Shown: piece after piece, positions 16,912 through 25,215 of the stretch
Layout of the letters: every line of letters starts with the position of its first letter
Numbering within the stretch: position 1 is the first letter of the stretch
Assembly (NCBI RefSeq): GCF_900109265.1
Contig: NZ_FNZM01000012.1
Coordinates: 186,001 to 250,000, forward strand
Direction: 5' to 3'
DNA from: Paraburkholderia tropica
GTDB lineage: Bacteria; Pseudomonadota; Gammaproteobacteria; Burkholderiales; Burkholderiaceae
DNA: 64,000 nt
Program-made: the position numbers and the translations under genes
Notes under the pieces: generated by a model
The model's database searches: none
Told to the model about the DNA's origin: nothing
What the model saw: only the letters and a program-made list of their open reading frames with translations

Positions 16912-18231
16912 ATGCGCCGCTTCTTCTCCACCACGCTCGGCCAGATTCTCGCGATCATCGTGTGCTCGTCGAGCGTCACGTTCGCGCTCTTCACGCTGCT
17001 GCTGCTCAACCCGAGCGGCCCGCCCAAACCGCCGTGGCCGTGGCAGCCGACCTTCCGCATCGCGAACTTCGCGCGCGTGCTCGCGCGCTTGCCCGTCGAT
17101 GCGCGCGCACACACGGCGGCCGTCATGCAGACGCCCGACTACGTGCTCGGCATGACGACCACGCCCGCGCGCTGCACCGTCAACACGCTCGACAACGGCG
17201 AGCTGTATCACACGCTGCGCGACGAACTGCGCGACATCGGCGCGACGGTCAGCGTGCATTCCTGCGACAAGACCGATCCCGGCGGCACGATCCAGGTGCT
17301 CGTCAAACTGCCTGGCGACGACGCGCAACTCGAAGTCCGCACGCAGCACATCGGCCCCGAGCCGCCGCGCCTGCGCTTCCCGTTCTATGGCGCGATTCTG
17401 TTCATGTGCGTCGGCGTGCTCGGCATGTCGGTGTGGGCCGTGTCGCTGGTGGTGCGTCCGCTGCGCCGTCTCGCCGACAAGGCCGACGCGTTCGGCCGCG
17501 ACATCGCGCTCGCGCCGATCGAGGAAGAAGGGCCGCTCGAAATCCGCCGCGCCGCGCATGCGTTCAACCTCATGCAGGAGCGCATCACGCAGTCGCTGCA
17601 CAACCGCACGCGCATGCTCGCGGCCGTGAGCCACGATCTGCGTACGCCGCTCACGCGCATGCGTCTGCAGATCGACACCAACGAAAGCCCGTCCATGCGC
17701 GACAAAGTGCGCAAGGACATCGACCTGATGCAGACGATGGTGTCCTCGGCGCTGTCGTATCTGAATACGGGCAACGACAACGAAAACAAGGAATGGCTCG
17801 ATCTGAGCGCGTTGATTGCGACCGTGTGCGACGAGTACGAGGAAGCGGGCGCGGCGATCCGCTATGACGGCCCGCGCCAGATCCGCTACTTCTGCCGCCC
17901 CGACGGCATGCAGCGCGTGATGGCGAATCTGATCGACAACGCCTTGCGATTCGGCGAGACCGTGGTGGTCGTGGCCTCGGTGCGCGACGACACGATTCTC
18001 ATCGACGTCAGCGACGACGGTCCGGGCATTCCCGAAACGCGACTGCGCGACGTGCTCGAACCGTTCGTGCGTCTCGATCCGTCGCGCGGCAGCCAGCCGG
18101 GCAGCGTCGGGCTCGGACTCGCGATCGTGCGCGACATCGTGCGCGCGCATGACGGCCATCTCACGCTCTTCAATCGCCGCCCTTCCGGCCTGACCGCGCG
18201 CGTCCAGCTCAGGCATGCCGTGGAATTTTGA
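16912..18231 (+). CDS. Sensor histidine kinase of the efflux-linked two-component system
   Basis: 439 residues from MRRFFSTTLGQIL, starting 10 bp after the regulator stop; an in-frame upstream start at 16870 would overlap the regulator. A membrane helix (about 6-28), a periplasmic sensor region of roughly 130 residues, and a second helix (about 162-182) precede a HAMP domain. The HisKA motif LAAVSHDLRTPLTRMR has His241. The ATPase domain shows the N box MANLIDNALRFGE, the G1 box DDGPGIPE and the G2 box GSVGLGLAIVRDI. It would autophosphorylate at the inner membrane and pass phosphate to Asp54 of its partner. The ligand is unknown. Confidence 0.92.
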   Translation: MRRFFSTTLGQILAIIVCSSSVTFALFTLLLLNPSGPPKPPWPWQPTFRIANFARVLARLPVDARAHTAAVMQTPDYVLGMTTTPARCTVNTLDNGELYHTLRDELRDIGATVSVHSCDKTDPGGTIQVLVKLPGDDAQLEVRTQHIGPEPPRLRFPFYGAILFMCVGVLGMSVWAVSLVVRPLRRLADKADAFGRDIALAPIEEEGPLEIRRAAHAFNLMQERITQSLHNRTRMLAAVSHDLRTPLTRMRLQIDTNESPSMRDKVRKDIDLMQTMVSSALSYLNTGNDNENKEWLDLSALIATVCDEYEEAGAAIRYDGPRQIRYFCRPDGMQRVMANLIDNALRFGETVVVVASVRDDTILIDVSDDGPGIPETRLRDVLEPFVRLDPSRGSQPGSVGLGLAIVRDIVRAHDGHLTLFNRRPSGLTARVQLRHAVEF

Positions 18232-18316
18232 GGGTCGCGTGCGTCGATGCTCGCGCGTCGGCGCGACGACCGCTGTCGATCCCCTGTTCTCAACCCTGCA
18301 TTGACGAGCCAGCGAA

Positions 18317-18688
18317 GTGGATACGAAACTCGTTCATCTGGTGTTGCATCCCGCCAGCCATGAAGCGGCGCTCGCGTTTCTATACGATGCGCGGCGCGCG
18401 GCGCGAACGATCCGGCTGGACGGCGGAACGGGATTGACGCCCGCGCCTCAAAGGCCGCCCCGTGACGGCGAAGCGCCGTCGACCGCGCTGCAATTCGCGC
18501 TGCCGGCAAGTCAGGCGGTATGGCCGGTGCTCGGCGCGGGGCTGTGCGGCTGGCTTCACGGACATGCGAGCCGCAAGATCAGTCTGCGGGACGGCGAAGT
18601 CGAAGGTTTCGCTCATGCACCGAACGACGTCGAGGCATTGCTTAGGCATCTTGACGATCTGGGATCATTCGCCTTGCGTCACGAGTGA
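18317..18688 (+). CDS. Hypothetical protein
   Basis: 123 residues from a GTG start, 85 bp after the sensor kinase stop. I recognise no family. It has no signal peptide or membrane helix; a Gly/Trp-containing centre (AVWPVLGAGLCGWLHGHAS) is followed by an acidic C-terminus. The codon pattern looks coding, and it ends 4 bp before the convergent dehydroquinase gene stop. It could be a small partner of the two-component pair, but nothing shows this. Confidence 0.45.
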   Translation: MDTKLVHLVLHPASHEAALAFLYDARRAARTIRLDGGTGLTPAPQRPPRDGEAPSTALQFALPASQAVWPVLGAGLCGWLHGHASRKISLRDGEVEGFAHAPNDVEALLRHLDDLGSFALRHE

Positions 18689-18692
18689 TGGA

Positions 18693-19163
18693 TCAAGTTG
18701 CGGGTTGAACACGCTCAGCCTGCTGCACCGATGCCGCGTCCGCGGCCGCGCGCAGCGCCAGCAAATAGCTCTGCGAGCCGAATCCGCAAATCTGGCCCGT
18801 CACGATTTCCGCGAACACGGATCGATGCCTGAACGCCTCGCGCGCGTGAATGTTCGACATGTGCAGTTCGACCACGGGACAGGTCAGGATTGCGAGCGCG
18901 TCGCGAATGCCGTAGCTGTAATGCGTCCACGCTCCTGCATTGATCAGCACCGCATCGACACTGTCTTCGAAAGCGCGATGAATGCGCTCGCACATCGCGC
19001 CTTCGCTATTGGTCTGGAACGACTCCACGCGTACGTCGAGTTCGCGCGCGAGCGCCTGCAATTGCGCGTCGATCTGTTCGAGCGTGATGGTCCCGTATTG
19101 GCGCGGATCGCGCTTGCCGAACATGTTGTGATTAATGCCGTGCAACATCAGAATCGTCTTCAC
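18693..19163 (-). CDS. aroQ: Type II 3-dehydroquinate dehydratase
   Basis: 156 residues, the family length. The active-site His loop PVVELHMSNIHAREAFRHRS, the INAGAWTHYSYGIRDAL segment and the Tyr in RQYGTITLEQID identify a dodecameric type II dehydroquinase, which interconverts 3-dehydroquinate and 3-dehydroshikimate. The N-terminal loop, usually GPNLNLLG, reads GINHNMFG, which is unusual. It is the last gene of a six-gene leftward operon containing a CoA-transferase and a MaoC hydratase. That suggests a catabolic role (quinate or shikimate use, or a related compound) rather than housekeeping aromatic synthesis. Confidence 0.92.
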   Translation of the reverse strand: MKTILMLHGINHNMFGKRDPRQYGTITLEQIDAQLQALARELDVRVESFQTNSEGAMCERIHRAFEDSVDAVLINAGAWTHYSYGIRDALAILTCPVVELHMSNIHAREAFRHRSVFAEIVTGQICGFGSQSYLLALRAAADAASVQQAERVQPAT

Positions 19164-19182
19164 TTCGTCTCCTTGTTCGCGC

Positions 19183-20016
19183 TCAATCGAGCGGCACCGT
19201 CAGCCGGTCGATGACCGCCTGCGTCTCCGGGCGCACGCCGCGCCACCATGCAAACGCTTCGGCGGCCTGCTCCACCAGCATGCCGACGCCATCGGCCACA
19301 CCCGCCACGCCCGCATTGCGCGCGAGCCGCAGAAACGGCGTCAGTCGCTTGCCATAAGCCAGCTCATAAGCCGTGCCATGCGGACTGAAAACGCCCGGCG
19401 GCACCGGCGGCAGATCGCCGGTCAGGCTCGCGGAAGTCGCGTTGATCACCAGATCGAAACGCCCCATGCGTTCGAGTTCGCCGTAGGCGCAGGCGCTGAT
19501 CCGGCCGTGTGCGGCCAGTTGCGCCGCCAACGCCCGCGCCTTCTCGACATGACGATTCGCGATCACCAGTTCAACGGGCCGCGCGCCCAGAAACGGCAGC
19601 AACGCACCGCGCGCCGCGCCGCCCGCGCCGAGCAGCAACACCCGCTTCCCGGCGAGCGGCGTGCGCAGATTCACCTCGATATCGCGCAGCAAACCGATCC
19701 CATCGAAGTTCTCCGCGATAATCCTGCCGTCTTCGAACTTGAATGCGTTCGCCGCGCCCGCGAGCGTCGCGCGTTCGCTGCGCGCGTCGGCCATTTCGAA
19801 TGCGGCGAGCTTGAACGGCGCGGTGATATTCAACCCTTTGCCACCCGCCGCGATGAATTCGCGCACCGTCGCTGCAAACGCGCCTGCCGGTTCGCGCGGC
19901 GCTTCGATCGCGGTGTAGTGCATCGCCTGCTGCGTCGCTTCGGCAAACAGGCCGTGAATCAGCGGCGATTTCGTATGGCCGACCGGATGGCCAATGACTG
20001 CATATGCATCCTTCAT
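19183..20016 (-). CDS. aroE: Shikimate dehydrogenase-like protein
   Basis: 277 residues from MKDAYAVIGHPVGHTKSPLIHG; an in-frame start at 20061 would overlap the upstream gene. The substrate loop (HTKSP, usually SKSP), the catalytic Lys in GLNITAPFKLAAFE, the Asp in ENFDGIGLLRD (usually NTDG) and the nucleotide loop LLGAGGAARGALLP support AroE/YdiB/quinate dehydrogenase family membership. It oxidises or reduces shikimate or quinate at C3. The changed NTDG motif and the operon context make a quinate/shikimate catabolic enzyme or a paralogue with a different substrate plausible. It lies 19 bp upstream of aroQ. Confidence 0.87.
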   Translation of the reverse strand: MKDAYAVIGHPVGHTKSPLIHGLFAEATQQAMHYTAIEAPREPAGAFAATVREFIAAGGKGLNITAPFKLAAFEMADARSERATLAGAANAFKFEDGRIIAENFDGIGLLRDIEVNLRTPLAGKRVLLLGAGGAARGALLPFLGARPVELVIANRHVEKARALAAQLAAHGRISACAYGELERMGRFDLVINATSASLTGDLPPVPPGVFSPHGTAYELAYGKRLTPFLRLARNAGVAGVADGVGMLVEQAAEAFAWWRGVRPETQAVIDRLTVPLD

Positions 20017-20023
20017 TGCGGCC

Positions 20024-21238
20024 TCACTGTTCGAACAGCACGCCATCGGTTTGCATCGCATCGATCTCGGCGGGCGTGAAGCCGAGCGATTGCGCGATTT
20101 CCGCGTTGTGCTGCCCCAGATCGGGCGCGACTTCGCAGATCGTCGTATCGCACGCGGAAAAACGAAACGGCAGATTGGGCAGACGCAGCGTGCCGTAACG
20201 CGGATGCTCCTGTTCGACGATCATGCCGCGCGCCTGAATCTGCGGATCGGCGATCACTTCGTCGATGCGTTGCACCTTCGCGCAAGGCACATCGATGCCA
20301 TCGAGCAGAGCGAGAATCTGCGCCACCGTGCGCGCCGCCACCCACGGTTCGACCACGGCGAGAATATCGAGCCGATGCGTGTTGCGCCCCACACTGTCGT
20401 GAAAGCGCGCGTCGGCGCCAAAGCCGCGCGGGCCGCCGCTCGCTTCGATCAGCGCGGCGAAACGCTTCCACGCGTCGTCCACCTGGGCCGCGATCACGAG
20501 ATCGCCGTCGGTCGCGCGAAACACGCCGTAGAGCGTCGAGCCCGGCATATCGTGGCCGGTCTGTTCGGGCAGCACATCCGCGAGCGTATAGCACTGAACC
20601 GCGTACTCGTGCATCGACACCAGCGTGTCGTACAGCGCCATGTCGATATGCTGGCCGCGACCGCTCTTTACGCGGCCGAGCAGCGCCGCATTGATCGCCG
20701 CCACCGCATGAATGCCCGTGTACATGTCGCCGAGCGAGATGCGCAGCAAGGGCGGGCGCTCGCCCGGCGTGCCGACCATCTGCATGATGCCGCTCTTCGC
20801 TTCGGCGATCAGACCGAAACCGGCGCGATGCGCGTCCGGTCCCGTGTGTCCATAAGCCGAAATCGAGCAGTAAACAAGGCCTGGATTGCGCGTCGACAGC
20901 GCCTCATAGCCGAGCCCGAGCTTGTCGAGCGCGCCGGGACGATAGTTCTCCACGAACACGTCCGCCGAATCGCAGAGACGCTCCATGAAGGCCTTGCCGC
21001 GCGGGTCTTTCATATTGACGCTGACGCCGCGCTTGCCCATGTTGAGCTGCAGAAAATAGCCGCTGCTGCGCGCGTCGAGCACGGTCGCATGCTGACGTCC
21101 GGCGTCGCCGCCGCCGGGGCGCTCGACCTTGATCACTTCCGCGCCGAGCGCCGCGAGGCAGCGCCCCACATACGGACCCGCGAGAAAGTGGCTGTAATCG
21201 ACAACGCGAATTCCTTCGAGTGGACGCGCCTGTTTCAT
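20024..21238 (-). CDS. Class III (CaiB/BaiF family) CoA-transferase
   Basis: 404 residues. It starts MKQARPLEGIRVVDYSHFLAGPYVGRCLAALGAEVIKVE, the standard CaiB/BaiF N-terminus. The nucleophilic Asp of this family aligns with Asp171 in SLGDMYTGIHAVAA. Such enzymes move CoA between an acyl-CoA (often succinyl-CoA) and a carboxylic acid. Its ATG overlaps the stop of the upstream MaoC gene, and aroE starts 7 bp after its stop. The acid substrate is unknown; coupling to a MaoC hydratase suggests activation of an unsaturated or hydroxy acid. Confidence 0.9.
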   Translation of the reverse strand: MKQARPLEGIRVVDYSHFLAGPYVGRCLAALGAEVIKVERPGGGDAGRQHATVLDARSSGYFLQLNMGKRGVSVNMKDPRGKAFMERLCDSADVFVENYRPGALDKLGLGYEALSTRNPGLVYCSISAYGHTGPDAHRAGFGLIAEAKSGIMQMVGTPGERPPLLRISLGDMYTGIHAVAAINAALLGRVKSGRGQHIDMALYDTLVSMHEYAVQCYTLADVLPEQTGHDMPGSTLYGVFRATDGDLVIAAQVDDAWKRFAALIEASGGPRGFGADARFHDSVGRNTHRLDILAVVEPWVAARTVAQILALLDGIDVPCAKVQRIDEVIADPQIQARGMIVEQEHPRYGTLRLPNLPFRFSACDTTICEVAPDLGQHNAEIAQSLGFTPAEIDAMQTDGVLFEQ

Positions 21239-21696
21239 CGCGCACCTCGGGGACGGCGCGGCACCATCAGGCGATGCTCGCCGCGCTGCACGACGTCGCC
21301 GTGCTGGTTAATCAGTTCCGAAGGCAGCACGACGATGCCCCAATCGGGACGGCTTCGGCTAGGCCGCATCGAGCCGACGCGAAACTTCACGTGCAGCACG
21401 TCGTTCACCTTGATCGGCAAAACAAAGTCCCAGCTCCAGCCCAGCGACATGCCCGGCAGAAAACGATAATCGCTCTGCGTTTTCAGGCCGTCGGCGATCG
21501 ACAGACCGAACAGCCCATGCGCGACGAGACAACCGAAATGGCTGGCGTTCGCGTAGTCTTCATCGACATGCACCGGCGTGTGATCGCCCGTGAGATCGGC
21601 GTAGGCGAGAATGCGCTCTTTTGTGACGACGTAAGTCGGGCTCACGCATTCGTCGCCTTCGCGCGCGTCGTCCCAGGTTTTTTCGATGATGCTCAT
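21235..21696 (-). CDS. MaoC-like (R)-hydratase/dehydratase
   Basis: 153 residues from MSIIEKTWDDAREGDE; a longer frame to 21783 overlaps the VOC gene and is rejected. The hot-dog hydratase motif is clear: YADLTGDHTPVHVDEDYA, with the Asp and His of the catalytic pair, then CLVAHGLFGLSIADGL. Single-domain MaoC proteins add water to enoyl-CoA or remove it from a 3-hydroxyacyl-CoA. It is coupled by overlap to the CoA-transferase, which may supply its CoA ester. Confidence 0.88.
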   Translation of the reverse strand: MSIIEKTWDDAREGDECVSPTYVVTKERILAYADLTGDHTPVHVDEDYANASHFGCLVAHGLFGLSIADGLKTQSDYRFLPGMSLGWSWDFVLPIKVNDVLHVKFRVGSMRPSRSRPDWGIVVLPSELINQHGDVVQRGEHRLMVPRRPRGAR

Positions 21697-21697
21697 G

Positions 21698-22090
21698 TCA
21701 TGCCTCCGCGCGCGGATCGATGGCGAGCGCCTGCGCGACACAGCGCGCGGGCTTCGCCTGAATGAATTCGATGGCGAGACCATCGGGCAGACGCAGCCAG
21801 TTCGCGCCTTGCGGCATCGGCTGCACGTCGTAACGGCGCGCCGCCGCGAGCGCCGCGTCGACGTCCTCGCACATGATGCCGAGATGACCGAGCCGCCCTT
21901 CCGGGCCCGCGAAATCCGCCATCTGGATGAACTGCATGCCGCCGAGCGTCCAGAACTGGCGCGGCGCGTCGAGCGTGCCGTCGACCTCGCGCATCGTCAT
22001 GCCGAACACGTCCTCGAAGAAGCGGATATGCCAGTGGATGTCGCGCACGAAAAGGGCGACGTGCTCCAGATAGGCTTTCGGCGCGCTCAT
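21698..22090 (-). CDS. VOC family (glyoxalase/bleomycin-resistance fold) protein
   Basis: 130 residues. It begins MSAPKAYLEHVALFVRDIHWHIRFFEDVFGM and ends with the second beta-alpha module (RLPDGLAIEFIQ), a typical single vicinal-oxygen-chelate domain. Candidate metal ligands are the His of EHVALFV, the His of RLGHLGIMCED and the Glu of LAIEFIQ. Members include dioxygenases, isomerases and epimerases; the reaction here cannot be told. Its ATG overlaps the stop of the reductase gene upstream. Confidence 0.82.
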   Translation of the reverse strand: MSAPKAYLEHVALFVRDIHWHIRFFEDVFGMTMREVDGTLDAPRQFWTLGGMQFIQMADFAGPEGRLGHLGIMCEDVDAALAAARRYDVQPMPQGANWLRLPDGLAIEFIQAKPARCVAQALAIDPRAEA

Positions 22091-23037
22091 GCCCGCGCCT
22101 GCGCTTGCCGCCGGTCGGCCATCGCGCGCTCCACGCCCTTGATGCAGGCGACGAGCGTCGCGTTGACGGGCGTCGGCACGCCATGACGCGCGCCCCAGCG
22201 CACGACCGAGCCGTTGATGAAGTCGATCTCGGTCACCGAGCCTTTTTCGAGGCTCTGCAGCATCGAGGTCTTGAACGCGGCGGGCAGACCGTCGGCCGCC
22301 AGCGTCCACGCCTGCTCCGGATCGGTCATCGACAGCGTGACGCCCGCGGCCTGCGCCGCCGCGATCGCTTCGGCCACCGCCGCCAGCGACGCGGCCTTGA
22401 GCAGCGGCTCCTCGTAAAGCTGGCCGTAGGTGAGCGACGTGAGGCCCGTGAGCGCGCCCGTGGCCACGTTCACGAGCAGCTTGTCCCACATGGCGCCGAC
22501 GATGTTGTCACTGACCTGCGTGGCGAGACCCGCCTGATCGAACGCTGCGGCGATGCGTTGCACGCGCGCCGTCACGCGTCCATCCAGTTCGCCGATCACC
22601 GTGTGCTTGCCCACGACGCCCGACTCGATATGGCCCGCGCCGCGCAGCACGCCGCCCACATAGGTCTTGCCCGCGAGCACGCGTTCGCGGCCCACGGCAT
22701 CGGCCAGAATGTCTTCGTGACCGAGGCCGTTCTGCAGCGACAGCACGACGCTTTCCGGCCCGACGAGCGTCAGCGCGCCGCGAATCGCCGCGTCGGTATG
22801 AAACGATTTGACGAGCACGATGACGACTTCGGCCACGCCCACCTCCGCGGCCTGCGTGGTCGCGCGCACGGCGACCTGGCGCGAGCCGCGCGCGTCGTCG
22901 ACGCGCAATCCGTGCGTGCGCATCGTCTCGACATGCGCGGGCGAACGGTCGATCAACCAGGTCTCGTGGCCGCCTTCGGTCAGCGTGGCGCCGATCGCGC
23001 AGCCCAGCGCGCCGGCTCCCAGAATGGCAATTTTCAA
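22087..23037 (-). CDS. 2-dehydropantoate 2-reductase family (PanE/ApbA-like) oxidoreductase
   Basis: 316 residues from a TTG start at 23037, chosen because AAGGAG lies about 6 bp upstream and the product begins MKIAILGAGALGCAIGATL; a GTG at 23064 would place the Shine-Dalgarno inside the gene. The NADP-binding loop, the catalytic Lys in MWDKLLVNVATGALT and the segment FINGSVVRWGARHGVPTPVN match the ketopantoate reductase fold. Being first in a catabolic-looking operon and divergent from a LysR gene, it may reduce another 2-oxo acid rather than serve pantothenate synthesis. Confidence 0.85.
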   Translation of the reverse strand: MKIAILGAGALGCAIGATLTEGGHETWLIDRSPAHVETMRTHGLRVDDARGSRQVAVRATTQAAEVGVAEVVIVLVKSFHTDAAIRGALTLVGPESVVLSLQNGLGHEDILADAVGRERVLAGKTYVGGVLRGAGHIESGVVGKHTVIGELDGRVTARVQRIAAAFDQAGLATQVSDNIVGAMWDKLLVNVATGALTGLTSLTYGQLYEEPLLKAASLAAVAEAIAAAQAAGVTLSMTDPEQAWTLAADGLPAAFKTSMLQSLEKGSVTEIDFINGSVVRWGARHGVPTPVNATLVACIKGVERAMADRRQAQARA

Positions 23038-23092
23038 GAGCGTCTCCTTAACGTGTGACGCCACGATAAGAGCCGCCGGTCAATGTCGCAAT

Positions 23093-23117
23093 GCAATGGC
23101 TACAATGTCGTCATTGC
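23093..23117. promoter_or_regulatory. Inverted repeat in the LysR/operon divergent promoter
   Basis: GCAATG (23093-23098) and CATTGC (23112-23117) form a perfect 6-bp dyad with a 13-nt spacer in the 101-bp gap between the leftward six-gene operon and the rightward LysR gene. LysR regulators typically bind such interrupted dyads in a shared divergent promoter. Function is inferred. Confidence 0.4.
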
Positions 23118-23138
23118 CTCACGCAATAATGGTGCATC

Positions 23139-24062
23139 GTGACGACCCCGACCGAACTCCCCGACCTCAAGCTGCTGCAACTGTTCGACCTGCTCTACGA
23201 CACGCGCAGCGTCACGCGCGTGGCCGAGCAACTCGGTCAGAGCCAGCCCACCGTCAGCATCTGGCTCGCGCGGTTGCGCGAGCATCTGCACGATCCGCTC
23301 TTTATCCGCACGCCGGCCGGCATGGCGCCCACGCCGCAGGCGGACGCGCTGATCGGTCCGTGCCGCGAAATCCTCGAATCGTTACGGCGCTTTTCGGCTT
23401 GGGAAATCGCCTTCGATCCGGCCACGGCGCAGCGGCGCTTTCGCATCTGCATGACCGATGCGAGCCACGTCACGCTGCTGCCGCGTCTGCTCGCGCATGT
23501 GCGCGCGCAGGCGCCGGGCGTGCGGCTGGAAGCCGCCCGCATCGACGGCAATACGGAGCGCGCGCTGGAATCGGGCGAAGCCGATCTCGCGATTGGTTAC
23601 GTGCCGTGGCTGAGCGGCGGCATTTATCAGCAGCAGCTTTACGAGCAGGATTGGGTCTGCCTCGCGAATCGCCATCATCCGCGCATTCGCAAGCGGCTCA
23701 GCGTGAAGGCGTATCGCAGCGAAGGACACGTGGCGATCACCGCGGGAACGGGCACGGCGCTGCTCGAACAGGCGCTCGTGCGCGAGCGTATCGAACGGCA
23801 GATCGCGCTCGAATTGCCGGGTTTTCTGGGGCTGGGCGCAATCGTGCAGACCACGGATCTGATCACGACGCTGCCGCGTCATATCGGCGAGACGCTGGCG
23901 CAGGCGAGCGATCTCGCGGTGCATGCGTGTCCGATTCCCGTCGACGGATTCGCCGTGCGGCAGCATTGGCACGCGCGCTACCATCACGAGGCGGGCAACC
24001 GCTGGCTGCGCTCGGTCGTCGCCCGGCTGTTTGGCGCGGCGGGAAATCGACTCGAAGGCTGA
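23139..24062 (+). CDS. LysR-family transcriptional regulator
   Basis: 307 residues from GTG. The N-terminal helix-turn-helix (about residues 22-41: SVTRVAEQLGQSQPTVSIWL) is followed by LHDPLFIRTPAGMAPTPQA, then a periplasmic-binding-protein-like effector domain. It resembles the NahR/LinR/PcpR-type subgroup. It is divergent from the CoA-transferase/dehydroquinase operon and so is the likely regulator of that operon, with a substrate or intermediate as co-inducer. Confidence 0.9.
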   Translation: MTTPTELPDLKLLQLFDLLYDTRSVTRVAEQLGQSQPTVSIWLARLREHLHDPLFIRTPAGMAPTPQADALIGPCREILESLRRFSAWEIAFDPATAQRRFRICMTDASHVTLLPRLLAHVRAQAPGVRLEAARIDGNTERALESGEADLAIGYVPWLSGGIYQQQLYEQDWVCLANRHHPRIRKRLSVKAYRSEGHVAITAGTGTALLEQALVRERIERQIALELPGFLGLGAIVQTTDLITTLPRHIGETLAQASDLAVHACPIPVDGFAVRQHWHARYHHEAGNRWLRSVVARLFGAAGNRLEG

Positions 24063-24086
24063 AGTTCGCGCGTTCGTCCTGCCGGT

Positions 24087-25034
24087 TCAGCCCGCGCGCG
24101 CTTGCACCTGACTCGCCCGCGCAAATTCCACGAAGCGCTCGGCCGCCGGATTGTGCATCGTCGCCGGATGTGCGAGATGCAGCGGCGCGCTGAGTCCATG
24201 CGCGCGGCTCAGCGGGCAAAACACCACATTACCGTGGTCGTAGTGGCGCATCGACGCCGGCACCAGCGTCACGCCCAGCCCCGCCGCGACCATGTGGATG
24301 CCCGTGAGCATGCGCGGCACTTCGCGCGCGACGTGCGGGAGAAAGCCCGCGCGCTTGCAGGCGGCGAGAAAATCCGCGTACATGCCCGGCGCGCCGGGCC
24401 GCCGCACGAGGATGAAATCTTCGCCGGCGAGCGCTTCGAGCGGCAGCGCGGGCGGTTCGCCATCACCGCCACCATCACCGTCGCCGTCCCGGTCGCGCCC
24501 GAGCAGCGCATGCCCGAGCGGCAAGACCACCACCATCGGTTCGTCGAGCAGTTGCACGAACGACAGATCGGCGGGCGTTTCCACGGGCTTGCGCAGAAAG
24601 GCGACGTCGACTTGCCGCGCGAGCAGACGCTCGATCAGCTCGGCGGCGTTGAGTTCGGCGAGTTCGATTTCGATGCCGGGCTGCGCGGCCCCGAACGCGC
24701 GAATGATCTGCGTCGTGAGCGGATGAAAACCCGCCGAACTCGTCAAGCCGATCGAGATCGTCCCCAGCTCGCCGCGCGCGATACGACGCGCGTGCGAGAC
24801 GCCCTGCTGCAAGCGCTCCAGCACGAGCGTGGCGGTCTGCGCGAACGCCTCGCCGGCGGGCGTGAGTTCGACGCCGCGCGGCATCCGCACGAACAGCTCG
24901 CATCCCACTTCTTCCTCCAGCAGCCGGATTTGCTGCGAAAGCGGCGGCTGCTGCATCGCCAGCCGCTCGGCGGCGCGCGTGAACTGCCGCTCTTCGGCGA
25001 CGGCGAGGAAATACCGCAAATGGCGTAGCTCCAT
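24087..25034 (-). CDS. LysR-family transcriptional regulator (CatM/BenM-like)
   Basis: 315 residues from MELRHLRYFLAVAEERQFTRAAERL; an in-frame start at 25082 would cross the operator palindrome. The helix-turn-helix is at about residues 18-37 with the CatM/BenM-type QPPLSQQIRLLEEEVGCELF. The effector domain carries an odd Asp-Gly run (DRDGDGDGGGDGE, bases about 24462-24500) between the two lobes. It is divergent from the porin at 25216 and is probably the regulator of the porin-hydrolase-transporter set. Confidence 0.9.
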   Translation of the reverse strand: MELRHLRYFLAVAEERQFTRAAERLAMQQPPLSQQIRLLEEEVGCELFVRMPRGVELTPAGEAFAQTATLVLERLQQGVSHARRIARGELGTISIGLTSSAGFHPLTTQIIRAFGAAQPGIEIELAELNAAELIERLLARQVDVAFLRKPVETPADLSFVQLLDEPMVVVLPLGHALLGRDRDGDGDGGGDGEPPALPLEALAGEDFILVRRPGAPGMYADFLAACKRAGFLPHVAREVPRMLTGIHMVAAGLGVTLVPASMRHYDHGNVVFCPLSRAHGLSAPLHLAHPATMHNPAAERFVEFARASQVQARAG

Positions 25035-25064
25035 CGTTTCTGGCTTCCTGGATCGGTTACGCGG

Positions 25065-25089
25065 CTCCCATATTTTCAACATATGGGAG
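25065..25089. promoter_or_regulatory. 9-bp perfect palindrome, candidate LysR operator
   Basis: CTCCCATAT (25065-25073) and ATATGGGAG (25081-25089) are exact reverse complements around a 7-nt spacer. The site lies about 30 bp upstream of the LysR start and about 125 bp upstream of the porin start, and it contains the T-N11-A pattern of LysR boxes (ATAT-N7-ATAT). It very likely binds the neighbouring LysR protein. Confidence 0.65.
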
Positions 25090-25215
25090 GGTCATCGAAT
25101 CGATATTTTACATCTATCGCGTGCAACCCTACGATGCGTGGACTTCGCCCGACCGCCCTTGCGGCGCAGCGAAGCGCAGCACAAAACGACGCAAAAACGA
25201 CAATCGGAGACCACC

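Noticed and set aside
23038..23064. GTG start at 23064 for the ketopantoate-reductase-like gene
   Set aside because: The AAGGAG ribosome site would be inside the gene; the TTG at 23037 has correct spacing and gives the canonical MKIAILGAG start.
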